Shown here one piece after another: positions 51,010-62,804 of a stretch of 64,000 bases of DNA; position 1 is the first letter of the stretch, and each line of letters begins with the position of its first letter. The stretch covers positions 21,144 to 85,143 of the forward strand of contig NZ_JAKKDU010000016.1 in NCBI RefSeq assembly GCF_021728535.1. The letters are read 5' to 3'. The notes beneath the pieces were generated by a model. That model saw only the letters and a program-made list of their open reading frames with translations, ran no database searches and was not told the origin of the DNA. The DNA comes from Wocania arenilitoris (GTDB taxonomy: Bacteria > Bacteroidota > Bacteroidia > Flavobacteriales > Flavobacteriaceae). The translations under genes were made by a program, and so were the position numbers.

Positions 51010-54000
51010 TTACTTACGCATTACTCTAACATTCATTTCTTCTACTTTTTTATCAGATAACGGTGAAGGCGAACCAAATAATAAATCTTCACTGGTTCCT
51101 GTTTTTGGGAATGCCATAACCTCTCTAATAGATGTTTTCTTTTCTAAAATCATCATCAATCTATCAACACCCCAGGCAATACCCCCGTGTGGTGGTGCGC
51201 CATAATGGAATGCTTCGTACATCGTGCCAACACTTTTAAGCATTTCTTCTTTGTTGTAACCCATGTTTTTATAGGTTGCTTCTAATATTTCTGGCTTATG
51301 AGCACGGACAGAACCGCCGCCAATTTCGTAGCCATTTAGTATTAAATCGTATTGCTGTGCAATGATGGTTCCAATTTCATCTTCTTTACCATTCATGTGC
51401 TTGTCAATATCATAGGTTGCTGGCATAGAGAATGGGTTGTGAGTAAATGTCCAACGGCCTTCATCTGTTTTTTCAAACATAGGGAAGTCAACCACCCATG
51501 CAGGTCTTAACTCTTTAGGGTTTATTAATCTTAGCATGGCTCCTAATTCTTGACGAACAGCATCTAAAGCTTTGTTAGCAGTTTCGTAATCGGCAGCAGA
51601 AAAGAATACAATGTCACCAACTTGAGCATTGGTAGCTTTAATTATGCCAGCAGCAATGTCTTCACCTAAGAATTTAATTATTGGCGATTGTAAATCATTT
51701 TCGTTAACAATAATATAAGCTAAACCTCCTAAGCCGTTTTGTTGTGCAATTGCCGTTAGTTTTTCTATTTGTCCTTTAGATAAACGTTTTTTGCCTTGTT
51801 CTTCTTTAGATACTTTGATACATTTTACAATACCGCCCTCATCAATAGGTTTACTAAATACCTGGAAAGTTGTTTCCTTTACAATATTCGTAATGTCTTC
51901 CATCTGTAATCCGAAACGTAAATCTGGTCTGTCGCAACCATATTTATCCATGGCATCATTATAAGTGATAATTTCAAACGGACGTAAAATCCATTTTTTA
52001 CCATATATTTTTGATACGATGTTGTTAAATATGGCTGTATTCAAATCTATAATTTGTTGCATACTAGCGTATGCCATTTCTATATCTAATTGAGTGAATT
52101 CTGGTTGACGATCGCCACGAGAATCCTCATCTCTAAAACAACGTGCTATTTGGAAATATTTCTCATAACCAGACACCATCAAAATTTGTTTGAATTGTTG
52201 TGGGGCTTGTGGTAGCGTATAGAACGAACCTGCCTTTTTTCTAGTAGGTACAATAAACTCTCTTGCGCCTTCATCAGTACCAGCTGTTAGTATTGGTGTT
52301 TCTACTTCGATAAATTCTTGTTCGTCTAAAATGTCACGCATCAATTTAATGACTTTATGACGGTTAATTATTGTTCTACGAACATCATCATTTCTGTGAT
52401 CTAAATATTTATATTGAAAACGAACAGACTCATTTGTTTTTGTGGCTCTCTTTATTTCGAAAGGTAAAGTTTTAGATAGGTTTAAAATATCTAAATGAGA
52501 TGTTTCTAATTCTATGGTTCCTGTGCGAAGCGATGCATTATAATCATCTTCTTTACGCTGAACAACAGTTCCTGTAACTGTTATCACCGATTCTGGTTTT
52601 AATTTTACAAGATCGTCTAGATTGGCAAACGATTCTCTACTTAACCGTACTTGGAAAACTTCGTTGCTAGAATCGCGTAAATCGATAAACATTAGTTCGC
52701 CATGATCTCGCACACTAGATACCCAACCAGCAAGTGTTGCTGTTTTTGAAATTGAGTTTTCGGATAAATCGGATATTTTATGTGTTCTATATTCGTCTTT
52801 AATAATTAAAGGAATCTCAGGAAGTACTTCTTCGGTTTGAGCTGTTTCTTGTTGGTTATTGTTTGTTGGGGTTTCTTTGCTTCTTTCTTCCGTCTTCTGG
52901 CTTTCAGCATTAGTAGAAAGTACATTCAAAATACCTTGACGAATTACTTTTCCTGAAGCACCTTTTCCAATAATAGCAATCACTTTTCCAACTAAGATTC
53001 CTGCTTTTCCTTGATTGCCATTTTTTATATCGTTGGCAACAGCTTCGTTTTCTAATATTACTTTTTGAATAGCATTTTCAATCTGAGATTCAGATATGGT
53101 ATTGTCTTCAAAGTATTTATTATAATTAAAATCTCTGTCTTTTAGATACCTTGTAATGGCATTTTGAACGAGAACAGACGTTATTTTTTCATCTTTAAAA
53201 AGTTGGAAGATTTCAATAAGATGTTCGATTCTGTGTATATCTGCATATTCATCGGCTCCAATATTGTTTACTAAAGTTTTAGCAACAAAAGATGGATCTT
53301 TTATAACATTGTTAATAGCTACAAAAGTTTTAGAACGTAACGAATCTGCTGTAAAAAACTTAGCGTCTTGTGGTAAAACACCACCTTTTATTAAAATGGA
53401 TTCTACGGCATAAGGAAGTGTGCTTAAATCGACATCAATAGATTCAATTACGTCTTTAATAGAAACAAACGGTAAATCGGGTTCAGATATAAAGCGATAA
53501 TCGGCTTCAAATTCTTTTTTACGCATGGTTTTGGTTTGCTTCAATTCGGCATCCCATAAAACCGTTGTTTGGTCTGGTCTAAATTCTTTATGCTCTAAAA
53601 AGTAGTTCAGTTGTTTTTCAACTTCTTCTTTTAAGGCATCAACCATAAACTTAAAAGAGTTTAGGTTTTTTATTTCGGTACGCGGATTTAAATCGTAACT
53701 TCTTTTTTTACGAAGCGATACTGAAACGTCCGATTTAAATTCACCTTTTTCTAGGTTAGCTTCACTTATTTTTAAATTTTGAACAATACGTTGTATGTAT
53801 TGTGCGTATGTTGAAGCATCTTCAATATGACGAATACAAGGTTCGGTTACAATTTCAATAAGTGGTACACCTGCTTTATTAAAATCGACTAACGATGTTT
53901 TTTTTTCGTGCATCAATTTAGCAGCGTCTTCTTCAATATGAACTTGCGTTAAATTTACAGTGAATTGTGAACCGTCATTACGGTAACAAGATACTTGTCC

Positions 54001-54345
54001 GTCTGGAATCACAGGATTATGAAACTGCGTAATTTGGATGTTTTTCGGGTTGTCTGGGTATTCGTAATGCTTTCTGTCCCAAGAAATAACTTCGTTTTCA
54101 AACGTTGATTTTACGGCTTTTCCAAAATAAATAGCCTTTGTAATAGCGTCTTTATTTATGGCTGGTAAAACCCCCATTTGTCCTGTACATACCGAACAAA
54201 TATTTTGGTTTGGCGTATCTATTTCTTGATTAGGACAAGAACAAAATAATTTGGTTTTGGTGTTTAATCGAACATGTGTTTCTAGTCCAATTACCAATTC
54301 TAAATCCTGGGCTTTTAAAGCCTCGTTTATTTGCTCTAATTCCAT
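51010..54345 (-). CDS. gatB-aspS: Fused Asp/Glu-tRNA amidotransferase subunit GatB and aspartyl-tRNA synthetase
   Basis: A single reading frame of 1111 residues. Residues 1 to ~480 are a complete GatB: VIGLETHVRLNTKTKLFCSC with zinc Cys35, 37, 50 and 53, IEEDAAKLMHE, EIVTEPCIRHIEDA, EIKNLNSFKFMVDA, and a YqeY-type tail (GKAGILVGKVIAIIGKGASG). An E/T/Q/N-rich linker (~485-515) follows. The rest is a class II AspRS: OB-fold anticodon domain with RDHG at 546-549, motif 2 FRDEDSRGDRQPEFTQLD (~736), a GAD-type insertion, and motif 3 GGIAWGVDRLMMIL (~1050). His548 is at the site that is Leu in discriminating E. coli AspRS (RDLG), so this synthetase should charge both tRNA(Asp) and tRNA(Asn), and GatB should amidate the misacylated Asp-tRNA(Asn). 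No Met stands at the domain junction. Its ATG overlaps the gatA stop (TAATG). Confidence 0.93.
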   Translation of the reverse strand: MELEQINEALKAQDLELVIGLETHVRLNTKTKLFCSCPNQEIDTPNQNICSVCTGQMGVLPAINKDAITKAIYFGKAVKSTFENEVISWDRKHYEYPDNPKNIQITQFHNPVIPDGQVSCYRNDGSQFTVNLTQVHIEEDAAKLMHEKKTSLVDFNKAGVPLIEIVTEPCIRHIEDASTYAQYIQRIVQNLKISEANLEKGEFKSDVSVSLRKKRSYDLNPRTEIKNLNSFKFMVDALKEEVEKQLNYFLEHKEFRPDQTTVLWDAELKQTKTMRKKEFEADYRFISEPDLPFVSIKDVIESIDVDLSTLPYAVESILIKGGVLPQDAKFFTADSLRSKTFVAINNVIKDPSFVAKTLVNNIGADEYADIHRIEHLIEIFQLFKDEKITSVLVQNAITRYLKDRDFNYNKYFEDNTISESQIENAIQKVILENEAVANDIKNGNQGKAGILVGKVIAIIGKGASGKVIRQGILNVLSTNAESQKTEERSKETPTNNNQQETAQTEEVLPEIPLIIKDEYRTHKISDLSENSISKTATLAGWVSSVRDHGELMFIDLRDSSNEVFQVRLSRESFANLDDLVKLKPESVITVTGTVVQRKEDDYNASLRTGTIELETSHLDILNLSKTLPFEIKRATKTNESVRFQYKYLDHRNDDVRRTIINRHKVIKLMRDILDEQEFIEVETPILTAGTDEGAREFIVPTRKKAGSFYTLPQAPQQFKQILMVSGYEKYFQIARCFRDEDSRGDRQPEFTQLDIEMAYASMQQIIDLNTAIFNNIVSKIYGKKWILRPFEIITYNDAMDKYGCDRPDLRFGLQMEDITNIVKETTFQVFSKPIDEGGIVKCIKVSKEEQGKKRLSKGQIEKLTAIAQQNGLGGLAYIIVNENDLQSPIIKFLGEDIAAGIIKATNAQVGDIVFFSAADYETANKALDAVRQELGAMLRLINPKELRPAWVVDFPMFEKTDEGRWTFTHNPFSMPATYDIDKHMNGKEDEIGTIIAQQYDLILNGYEIGGGSVRAHKPEILEATYKNMGYNKEEMLKSVGTMYEAFHYGAPPHGGIAWGVDRLMMILEKKTSIREVMAFPKTGTSEDLLFGSPSPLSDKKVEEMNVRVMRK

Positions 54346-55745
54346 TATATCGTATCTTTTAAGAAGTTAGCAAACTTCAAAACAAGTTCATCATTTTTTT
54401 TTGCAGCCGTAATTTGTAATCCTGTGGCAGTACCTTGTGGTATGGTTAGCGTTGGTAATTGTCCTAAGCTAAAACCTACCGTGTACGCATCAGATAAATA
54501 CATGGCGTGTGGGTCTTTTAAACTATCACCTATTTTGGGAGGTGTGCTTGGTGTTACAGGTGATAGGATGATATCTACTTCATTAAAATCGTTATTAAAA
54601 TTTTCTGAAATTTGATTGCGAATTGCTAATCCTTTTAAATAGATTTCATCTGAAAATCCTTGAGATAATACCTGATTGCCACCAACAATTCTGCGTTTTG
54701 TTTCTTCTGAAAAATTCTCAGAACGTGTTACGGCATAGGTTTCTTTTAAATTTTCGGCTTCAATTCTGTTACCGTAGTTGGTACCGTCTAAACGCGATAA
54801 GTTAGAGGCTGTTTCTGCCATTGCTAAGGTGTAATAAGTAGAAACTAAAGTTTCAGACTCAAAGAAATCTAAAGCTTTTACTGTAATACCTTTTGCTTTT
54901 ATTTTTTCAATAGTTGCTAAAAAATCAGCTTTTACTTGTACATCAATCGCATCACTTTCAATAAAATTTTTGAAGTAACCAACCGTTTTAATGCTATCGG
55001 AATTTAAAATTGAATCTTCATTTATTTCCGCGGAAGCGTAAGAGGTTTGATCTTTAGCATCTTTTCCACTCATTATATTCAATACAATACGAATATCTTC
55101 AATAGATTTTGCTAAAGGTCCTACGCAGTCTGTAGACGATGCATAGGCCATTAGTCCGTAACGCGAAATACGTCCGTAACTAGGTTTTAAACCATATATA
55201 TTATTGTAGCCAGCAGGTTGACGCACCGAACCTCCTGTATCGCCACCAATAGAAAATACTGTAAAATCTTTAGCCACGTTAACTGCTGATCCTCCACTTG
55301 AACCTCCTGCAACTAAGTTGGTATCTGTAGCGTTTTTAACAGCTCCAAAAATGGTATTTTCGCTAGAAGAGCCATGACCAAAACTATCGCAGTTTTCTTT
55401 TACAATAGGTATTGCGCCAGCATCTAATAGCTTTTGTATAGCTGTTGCTGTGTATGCCGATTTGTAGTTTTTTAATAAATTAGAACTTGCCGTTGTATAA
55501 GAGCCTTGAAGCATATATACATCTTTAATTCCAAACGGAATGCCTTCTAGTAAACCTATGGTTTCTCCGTTTGCAATTTTATCATCTACCTTGGCGGCTA
55601 AATTTAATGCTAAAGTGTCTAATAGAGAATTAACAGTATTATGGGCATTGTTTTTTAGTAAATCTAATTTTTGCTGTATCAAATCTGTACAACGTACTTG
55701 TTTAGACACCAATTGCTGGTGTATTTGTTTTATTTGAGACTCCAT
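54345..55745 (-). CDS. gatA: Asp-tRNA(Asn)/Glu-tRNA(Gln) amidotransferase subunit A
   Basis: An amidase-signature enzyme of 466 residues that frees ammonia from glutamine for tRNA amidation. The catalytic Lys74 lies in GIPFGIKDVYM, the cis-Ser149 in AGGSSGGSA and the nucleophile Ser173 in GGDTGGSVRQPAGY; spacing matches S. aureus GatA. I start at ATG 55745, 4 bp after the gatC stop; a TTG at 55760 would overlap gatC. The gene carries an in-frame copy of the TTCCGCGGAAGCG element (SYASAEI, about residues 233-239) in a loop that varies in the family. Its stop overlaps the gatB start. Confidence 0.95.
   Translation of the reverse strand: MESQIKQIHQQLVSKQVRCTDLIQQKLDLLKNNAHNTVNSLLDTLALNLAAKVDDKIANGETIGLLEGIPFGIKDVYMLQGSYTTASSNLLKNYKSAYTATAIQKLLDAGAIPIVKENCDSFGHGSSSENTIFGAVKNATDTNLVAGGSSGGSAVNVAKDFTVFSIGGDTGGSVRQPAGYNNIYGLKPSYGRISRYGLMAYASSTDCVGPLAKSIEDIRIVLNIMSGKDAKDQTSYASAEINEDSILNSDSIKTVGYFKNFIESDAIDVQVKADFLATIEKIKAKGITVKALDFFESETLVSTYYTLAMAETASNLSRLDGTNYGNRIEAENLKETYAVTRSENFSEETKRRIVGGNQVLSQGFSDEIYLKGLAIRNQISENFNNDFNEVDIILSPVTPSTPPKIGDSLKDPHAMYLSDAYTVGFSLGQLPTLTIPQGTATGLQITAAKKNDELVLKFANFLKDTI
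55026..55044. repeat. Copy 2 of the TTCCGCGRAAGCG palindromic element, inside gatA
   Basis: The plus strand reads TTCCGCGGAAGCGTAAGAG. Its centre TTCCGCGGAA is a perfect palindrome. On the minus strand it encodes SYASAE in gatA, the same frame as in the VOC pseudogene (SHAFAE). It is GC-rich against the gene around it. Confidence 0.5.
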
Positions 55746-55749
55746 AATT

Positions 55750-56022
55750 TTACTCTTCAATAACTTTAGCTACTACTAAATAACCATCTTTCTCTTTTGG
55801 GAAGTTTTCTTTGATGATTTGTTTTTCAGTTTCAGAACTTTCAATCACAACATCATCTCTTAAATCATTTAAACAAATGCAATTATTGTTATTAAAAACA
55901 TTATTAAAGGTGTTATTTGTTGAATTAGCGTTTTTAATTACTTCAAATAATTTGTTCACAGCCTCAGAGGGTTCTGCTCCTTTAATACTCGACAAAATGT
56001 CGACTGTCATAATTTTACTCAT
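55750..56022 (-). CDS. gatC: Asp-tRNA(Asn)/Glu-tRNA(Gln) amidotransferase subunit C (divergent)
   Basis: A protein of 90 residues, close to the usual 95. GatC wraps GatA and GatB together. The C-terminal half is family-like (CLNDLRDDVVIESSETEKQI and FPKEKDGYLVVAKVIEE, matching the R-D-D and DGYFxVPKVIE pattern). The N-terminal helix region is poorly conserved and an Asn-rich stretch (NTFNNVFNNNN) replaces part of it. It is the first gene of gatC-gatA-gatB::aspS, with a 4-bp gap to gatA. Confidence 0.8.
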   Translation of the reverse strand: MSKIMTVDILSSIKGAEPSEAVNKLFEVIKNANSTNNTFNNVFNNNNCICLNDLRDDVVIESSETEKQIIKENFPKEKDGYLVVAKVIEE

Positions 56023-58548
<2,526 letters not shown>

Positions 58549-58670
58549 ATAAAAAGAAAAAGAAGGTTTATAAATTTTATACCATATTTTTAAGTTACCG
58601 ACAATTATTTTCAGCTTCGGCAAGCTCATTATTAATGATGGATAAGCTAATAATATAATCAATATTTGTA

Positions 58671-59711
58671 TTAAGGAAAATTAATATTTTCTTTAGAAAC
58701 TATCCGTAGCGGAGAATGATAAATGGAATCTGGTTTTTTATTAAGCAAAAGATAGTCGCTTAAAAGTTTTATGCTTTTATACCCTTGAAAGTAGGGCTCT
58801 TGACTAATTAAAAAATCAATAGTTTCATTTTTTAAAAAATGATTGTTCTTGTCATTAGTGTCATATCCAACTATTTTAATATCTTGAAGATTATATGTTT
58901 CAATATAATTGGCGATTAAATTAGTATAACTGGATGGAACAAATAAACCTTTAATCTTGTTATTTATTGTAAACTGCTTATCTAATGCTATATTTATAGC
59001 TTCTTGGTTTTTTATATTAGAAATAAGGACTTCCTCTATCTTAATGGAATTGTTTTTTTTCTTAAAATAGAATTTAAATCCTTGTATTCTATTATTAATT
59101 GCTAAATAATTATCTTTATTTAATCTTAGTATAGGAATTAATACATGGCTTAAATCTGGAATCATTAAATTCATTAATTTACCAGCTAAATAACCACTTT
59201 TAAAAGAATCTTGACCAATAAAAGACATTGGATTTAAATCTTTTATTTCAATGTTAATAAATATATAAGGTGTGTTGTTATTGTCTAAATTATGAATAAG
59301 ACTCTTTGTTTCCTTGTAAAATACAGGGGCTATTAAAACAGCATCAAACTTGTCTTTAATAATCTTTTTAAATGCATTTGTATAGGATATTGGATCAAAT
59401 TGATTGAATAGAAAAAAAGTTGTAGATGTTTTAAAATTTTTTATTTCTTCGGTTGCCTTTTCTATACCCCTTTTAGGTTGTGACCAAAACTCATTTTCAT
59501 TGTTTGACTCAGGTATTAGTATGGCAATTTTATAACTTTTATTAAGAGCCAAAGTGCTAGCTATCCTATTTATTTGAAAATTATGTTCTTTAATTATTTT
59601 TTCAACATGAGATTTGGTTTTTTTGGAAACACCTGGTCTATCATGTATCACTCTATCTACAGTACCTATAGATACATTAGCTTTTTTTGCAATATCTTTA
59701 ATTGTTATCAA
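58671..59711 (-). CDS. LacI-family transcriptional regulator
   Basis: A protein of 346 residues. The N-terminal helix-turn-helix is ITIKDIAKKANVSIGTVDRV followed by IHDRPGVSKKTKSHVEKII and the hinge INRIASTLALN. A periplasmic-binding-protein-like ligand domain follows (IAILIPESNNENEFW, FDAVLIAPVFYKE, SFIGQDSFKSGYLAGKLM, IVGYDTNDKNN). It diverges from the DUF1080/Gfo-Idh-MocA pair and probably represses it through the CGTGT-GCGT-ACACG site at 59813. The inducer should be a sugar or sugar derivative; the domain does not tell which. Confidence 0.9.
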   Translation of the reverse strand: MITIKDIAKKANVSIGTVDRVIHDRPGVSKKTKSHVEKIIKEHNFQINRIASTLALNKSYKIAILIPESNNENEFWSQPKRGIEKATEEIKNFKTSTTFFLFNQFDPISYTNAFKKIIKDKFDAVLIAPVFYKETKSLIHNLDNNNTPYIFINIEIKDLNPMSFIGQDSFKSGYLAGKLMNLMIPDLSHVLIPILRLNKDNYLAINNRIQGFKFYFKKKNNSIKIEEVLISNIKNQEAINIALDKQFTINNKIKGLFVPSSYTNLIANYIETYNLQDIKIVGYDTNDKNNHFLKNETIDFLISQEPYFQGYKSIKLLSDYLLLNKKPDSIYHSPLRIVSKENINFP

Positions 59712-59770
59712 AGGTAATAGGTGTTTAATTTTAAGTTAAATTGCAAAAATACAAAAGATTGATTATTTAT

Positions 59771-59804
59771 TTTGTGTAAAGCTTGTACATATCATATAAA
59801 TTTG
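59771..59804 (+). promoter_or_regulatory. Promoter of the DUF1080-oxidoreductase operon
   Basis: TTTG at 59771-59774 and TAAATTTG at 59797-59804 are separated by 22 bp, a good match to the Bacteroidota -33/-7 pair (TTTG, TAnnTTTG). The expected start of transcription falls about 59811, at the edge of the operator. Confidence 0.65.
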
Positions 59805-59812
59805 TAATTTTA

Positions 59813-59826
59813 CGTGTGCGTACACG
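59813..59826. promoter_or_regulatory. Probable LacI-type operator
   Basis: CGTGTGCGTACACG has perfect arms CGTGT and ACACG around GCGT. GC content and symmetry stand out from the AT-rich intergenic DNA. It lies just downstream of the -7 element, the classic place for a repressor to block transcription, and the divergent gene encodes a LacI-family protein. Confidence 0.65.
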
Positions 59827-59859
59827 AAGATTTAATTTAAAACAGTTTTTTATAAAATC

Positions 59860-61266
59860 ATGATACAATTAAAATTTAAACTATTATTTTTTACAAGTCT
59901 TTTTTTAGTTACTTTTTTAAGTACAAAGTCTTATTCACAAGTAGAGAACGACGGTTGGGTGTCTCTTTTTAATGGTAAAGATTTAACAGGTTGGAAACAA
60001 CTTAATGGAGATGCAGAGTATAAAGTTGAAAATGGTCAAATTGTTGGCGTTACAAAAACCAAAATACCTAATAGTTTTTTATGTACTCAAAGTAATTACA
60101 ATGATTTTATTTTAGAATTTGACGTATTTTTAGATCCAGAAATTAATAGTGGAGTTCAGTTTAGAACTAATAGCATTAAATCTTATAAAAAAGGAAGAGT
60201 ACATGGGTATCAATTTGAATTAGATCCAAGTGTACGAGCATTTAGTGGTGGTATTTACGATGAGGCTAGGAGAGGTTGGATGTACCCATTGTCGCTTAAC
60301 CCTAAAGGAAGAACAGCTTTTAAAAATGGTGTTTGGAACACATGTAGGATTGAAGCTATTGGAAACTCTATAAGAACATGGATTAACGGCATACAATGTG
60401 CTAATTTGGTTGATGACTTAACAGCATCTGGATTTATAGCGCTTCAAGTACATGGTATTGGAAACAATGAAGCTCATGCTGGTAAAGAAATAAAATGGAG
60501 AAATATTAGAATAAAAACAGAAAATTTAGAAAAAGAACGTTGGCATGTGAGCTCAAAAGCTCGAGAAATGAGTTATTTAATTAATAAGATTACCGATAAT
60601 GAAAAAAGAAATGGTTGGCGATTATTATGGGATGGAAAAACAACAAAAGGCTGGAAAGGAGCTAAACTAAATCATTTTCCAAAATCCGGATGGGAAATAA
60701 ATAATGGTGTTTTATCTGTTTTGGCTACTGATGGAGGAGAATCTACTGGGCCAGGCGATATTATTACAGAAGACGTTTTTAGTAATTTTGAATTAGAGTT
60801 AGAGTTTAAATTAACCAAAGGAGCTAATAGTGGGATTAAATACTTTGTAGATCCTGAATTAAATAAAGAAGCCGGTTCTGCAATAGGTTGCGAGTTTCAA
60901 ATTTTAGATGACAAAAATCACCCAGATGCAAAACAAGGTGTTAAAGGAAATAGAACTTTAGGTTCGCTTTACGATTTAATCACAGCCGAAAATCTTTCTA
61001 CACCCGGTCGTGGGAAACAATTTAAAGGTATAGAAAATTGGAATAAAGCAAGAATAGTAGTAAAAGACGGAAAAGTTGAACATTGGTTAAACAACGAAAA
61101 AACTATAGAATATAATAGGTTTTCTCAAATGTTTAGAGCCTTAGTGGCTTATAGTAAATATAGTAAGTGGTCAAAATTTGGACAATGGGCTAGTGGTCAC
61201 ATTTTATTGCAAGATCACGGAGATACCGTACATTTTAGAAGTGTAAAAATAAGAGAGTTTAATTAA
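59860..61266 (+). CDS. Tandem DUF1080 (3-keto-disaccharide hydrolase family) protein
   Basis: A secreted protein of 468 residues (signal [20 protein letters not shown]) with two DUF1080 domains. The first runs ~30-220 ([58 protein letters not shown]). The second runs ~245-468 ([59 protein letters not shown]). Each has the shape of the family that cleaves 3-keto-glycosides. It is the first gene behind the LacI-regulated promoter, with the Tat-exported oxidoreductase 14 bp downstream, a pairing that fits oxidation of a sugar at C3 followed by eliminative cleavage. Confidence 0.88.
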   Translation: MIQLKFKLLFFTSLFLVTFLSTKSYSQVENDGWVSLFNGKDLTGWKQLNGDAEYKVENGQIVGVTKTKIPNSFLCTQSNYNDFILEFDVFLDPEINSGVQFRTNSIKSYKKGRVHGYQFELDPSVRAFSGGIYDEARRGWMYPLSLNPKGRTAFKNGVWNTCRIEAIGNSIRTWINGIQCANLVDDLTASGFIALQVHGIGNNEAHAGKEIKWRNIRIKTENLEKERWHVSSKAREMSYLINKITDNEKRNGWRLLWDGKTTKGWKGAKLNHFPKSGWEINNGVLSVLATDGGESTGPGDIITEDVFSNFELELEFKLTKGANSGIKYFVDPELNKEAGSAIGCEFQILDDKNHPDAKQGVKGNRTLGSLYDLITAENLSTPGRGKQFKGIENWNKARIVVKDGKVEHWLNNEKTIEYNRFSQMFRALVAYSKYSKWSKFGQWASGHILLQDHGDTVHFRSVKIREFN

Positions 61267-61280
61267 AAAACAGCTTAAAC

Positions 61281-62615
61281 ATGATTTCAAACAGGAGAGA
61301 TTTTATAAAAAAAGCTACAGTTGGAGCAGTAGGAGTTACATTAACAAGTGGATTAACAAGTATGTCTGCTCAAAGTTATTCTAGAATACTAGGGGCAAAT
61401 GAAAAAATTGGTTGTGCCGTTATTGGAGTAAGAAGTAGAGCAAAAGCACATATAATAGCCATTCATCAAGATTTAAATGCCGAAATACTTTATAACTGCG
61501 ACGTAGATGATACCATTTTAGAGGAACACAATGTGTGGTGTAAAAAGAATATTGGATATATTCCTAAAGTAGAAAAAGATTTTAGAAAGATTTTAGAAGA
61601 TAAAAATGTAGATGCTGTTTTTATTGCAACTCCAGAACATTGGCATGCACCTATGTCTATTCTAGCTATGCAAGCAGGAAAACATGTTTACGTTGAGAAA
61701 CCTTGTAGCCATAATCCTTATGAAAATGATCTTTTAGTTGCTGCTCAAAAAAAATATGGTAAAAAAGTGCAAATGGGTAACCAACAGCGTTCTGCTCCAA
61801 CTTCAATGCAAGCTATTCAGGATATAAAAGAGGGAATTATTGGAAATGTTTATAAAGGCGAGGCTTATTATTCTAACAATAGAGGTTCAATAGGTATTGG
61901 AAACAAAATAGAAATCCCTAAAACATTAGATTGGGATTTGTGGCAAGGACCAGCACCTAGAACAAGTTATAAGGATAACATTCATCCATACAATTGGCAT
62001 TGGTTTCGTAGCTGGGGAACAGGAGAAATCCATAACAACGGAACACACGAAATTGATATTTGCCGATGGGCATTAGGAGTTGATTTGCCAGAAAGCGTAA
62101 CCTCTTTTGGAGGTAAATACACCTATAATGATGATTGGGAATTTGTAGATAACCAACAGGTTACTTATATGTTCGCTAATGATAAATTTATTACTTGGAC
62201 AGGGCATAGTAGAGGCGTAATGAAACCTGAAAGAGGTAGAGGTACTACTATTTATGGCAGTAAAGGCTCTATACAATTAGATCGTAATTTCTATAGGCTG
62301 TTTGATTTACAAGGAAACCTTATAAAGGAAGAGCTTGAAAAAAATACCAGCGCAACTACAAACACTAGAGGTATTGGTGGATTAGATGTATACCATGTTA
62401 GTAATTTCTTTGATGCTATTAGAAAAGATAAAAGTTTAAATTCTGATATTCAAGATGCTAGTACATCTACAATGCTATGCCATTTAGGTAATATGGCACA
62501 AGATGCAGGAGAAACTTTAAAAATAGATTCTAAAACTGGTAAAGTTTTAAATAATGATAAGGTAATGCAACTCTGGAAAAGAGAATATCAAGAAGGTTGG
62601 GAGCCTAAATTATAA
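61281..62615 (+). CDS. Tat-exported Gfo/Idh/MocA family oxidoreductase
   Basis: A protein of 444 residues with a twin-arginine signal (ISNRRDFIKKATVGAVGVTL), so it is folded with its cofactor before export. The NAD(P)-binding fold shows GCAVIGVRSRAKAHI and VDAVFIATPEHWHAPMS, with the catalytic-type Lys in HVYVEKPCSHNPYE. The Gfo-type C-terminal domain shows WHWFRSWGTGEIHNNGTHEI and DICRWALGVD. It should oxidise or reduce a sugar in the periplasm. It is co-transcribed with the double-DUF1080 protein, so a 3-keto intermediate is likely (inference). Confidence 0.9.
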   Translation: MISNRRDFIKKATVGAVGVTLTSGLTSMSAQSYSRILGANEKIGCAVIGVRSRAKAHIIAIHQDLNAEILYNCDVDDTILEEHNVWCKKNIGYIPKVEKDFRKILEDKNVDAVFIATPEHWHAPMSILAMQAGKHVYVEKPCSHNPYENDLLVAAQKKYGKKVQMGNQQRSAPTSMQAIQDIKEGIIGNVYKGEAYYSNNRGSIGIGNKIEIPKTLDWDLWQGPAPRTSYKDNIHPYNWHWFRSWGTGEIHNNGTHEIDICRWALGVDLPESVTSFGGKYTYNDDWEFVDNQQVTYMFANDKFITWTGHSRGVMKPERGRGTTIYGSKGSIQLDRNFYRLFDLQGNLIKEELEKNTSATTNTRGIGGLDVYHVSNFFDAIRKDKSLNSDIQDASTSTMLCHLGNMAQDAGETLKIDSKTGKVLNNDKVMQLWKREYQEGWEPKL

Positions 62616-62755
62616 ATTAATACAAACTTTTATTTAAGTAATTTAAGGTAAATTTATTTTAGCCCTTTTGTAGAATAGGTCTTTAAATATTAATTTTCTA
62701 TTAGCTGAAACTTACATAAAATACCGTTAAAAAGTAAATTTTTACCGATAAAGTG

Positions 62756-62784
62756 TTGTTTTTTGAAAAATTTTATTACATTTG
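62756..62784 (+). promoter_or_regulatory. Promoter of the DUF6588-type gene
   Basis: TTG at 62756-62758 and TACATTTG at 62777-62784 are separated by 18 bp and match the Bacteroidota promoter pattern. They lie about 20 bp before the preferred ATG at 62805. Confidence 0.55.
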
Positions 62785-62804
62785 ATTTAACCAAATTAAT
62801 TAAA

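Noticed and set aside
51010..54345. Fusion caused by an assembly error
   Set aside because: The junction has a typical flexible linker, the frame is clean, both domains are complete, and AspRS has no start codon at its natural beginning. Reads should still be checked.
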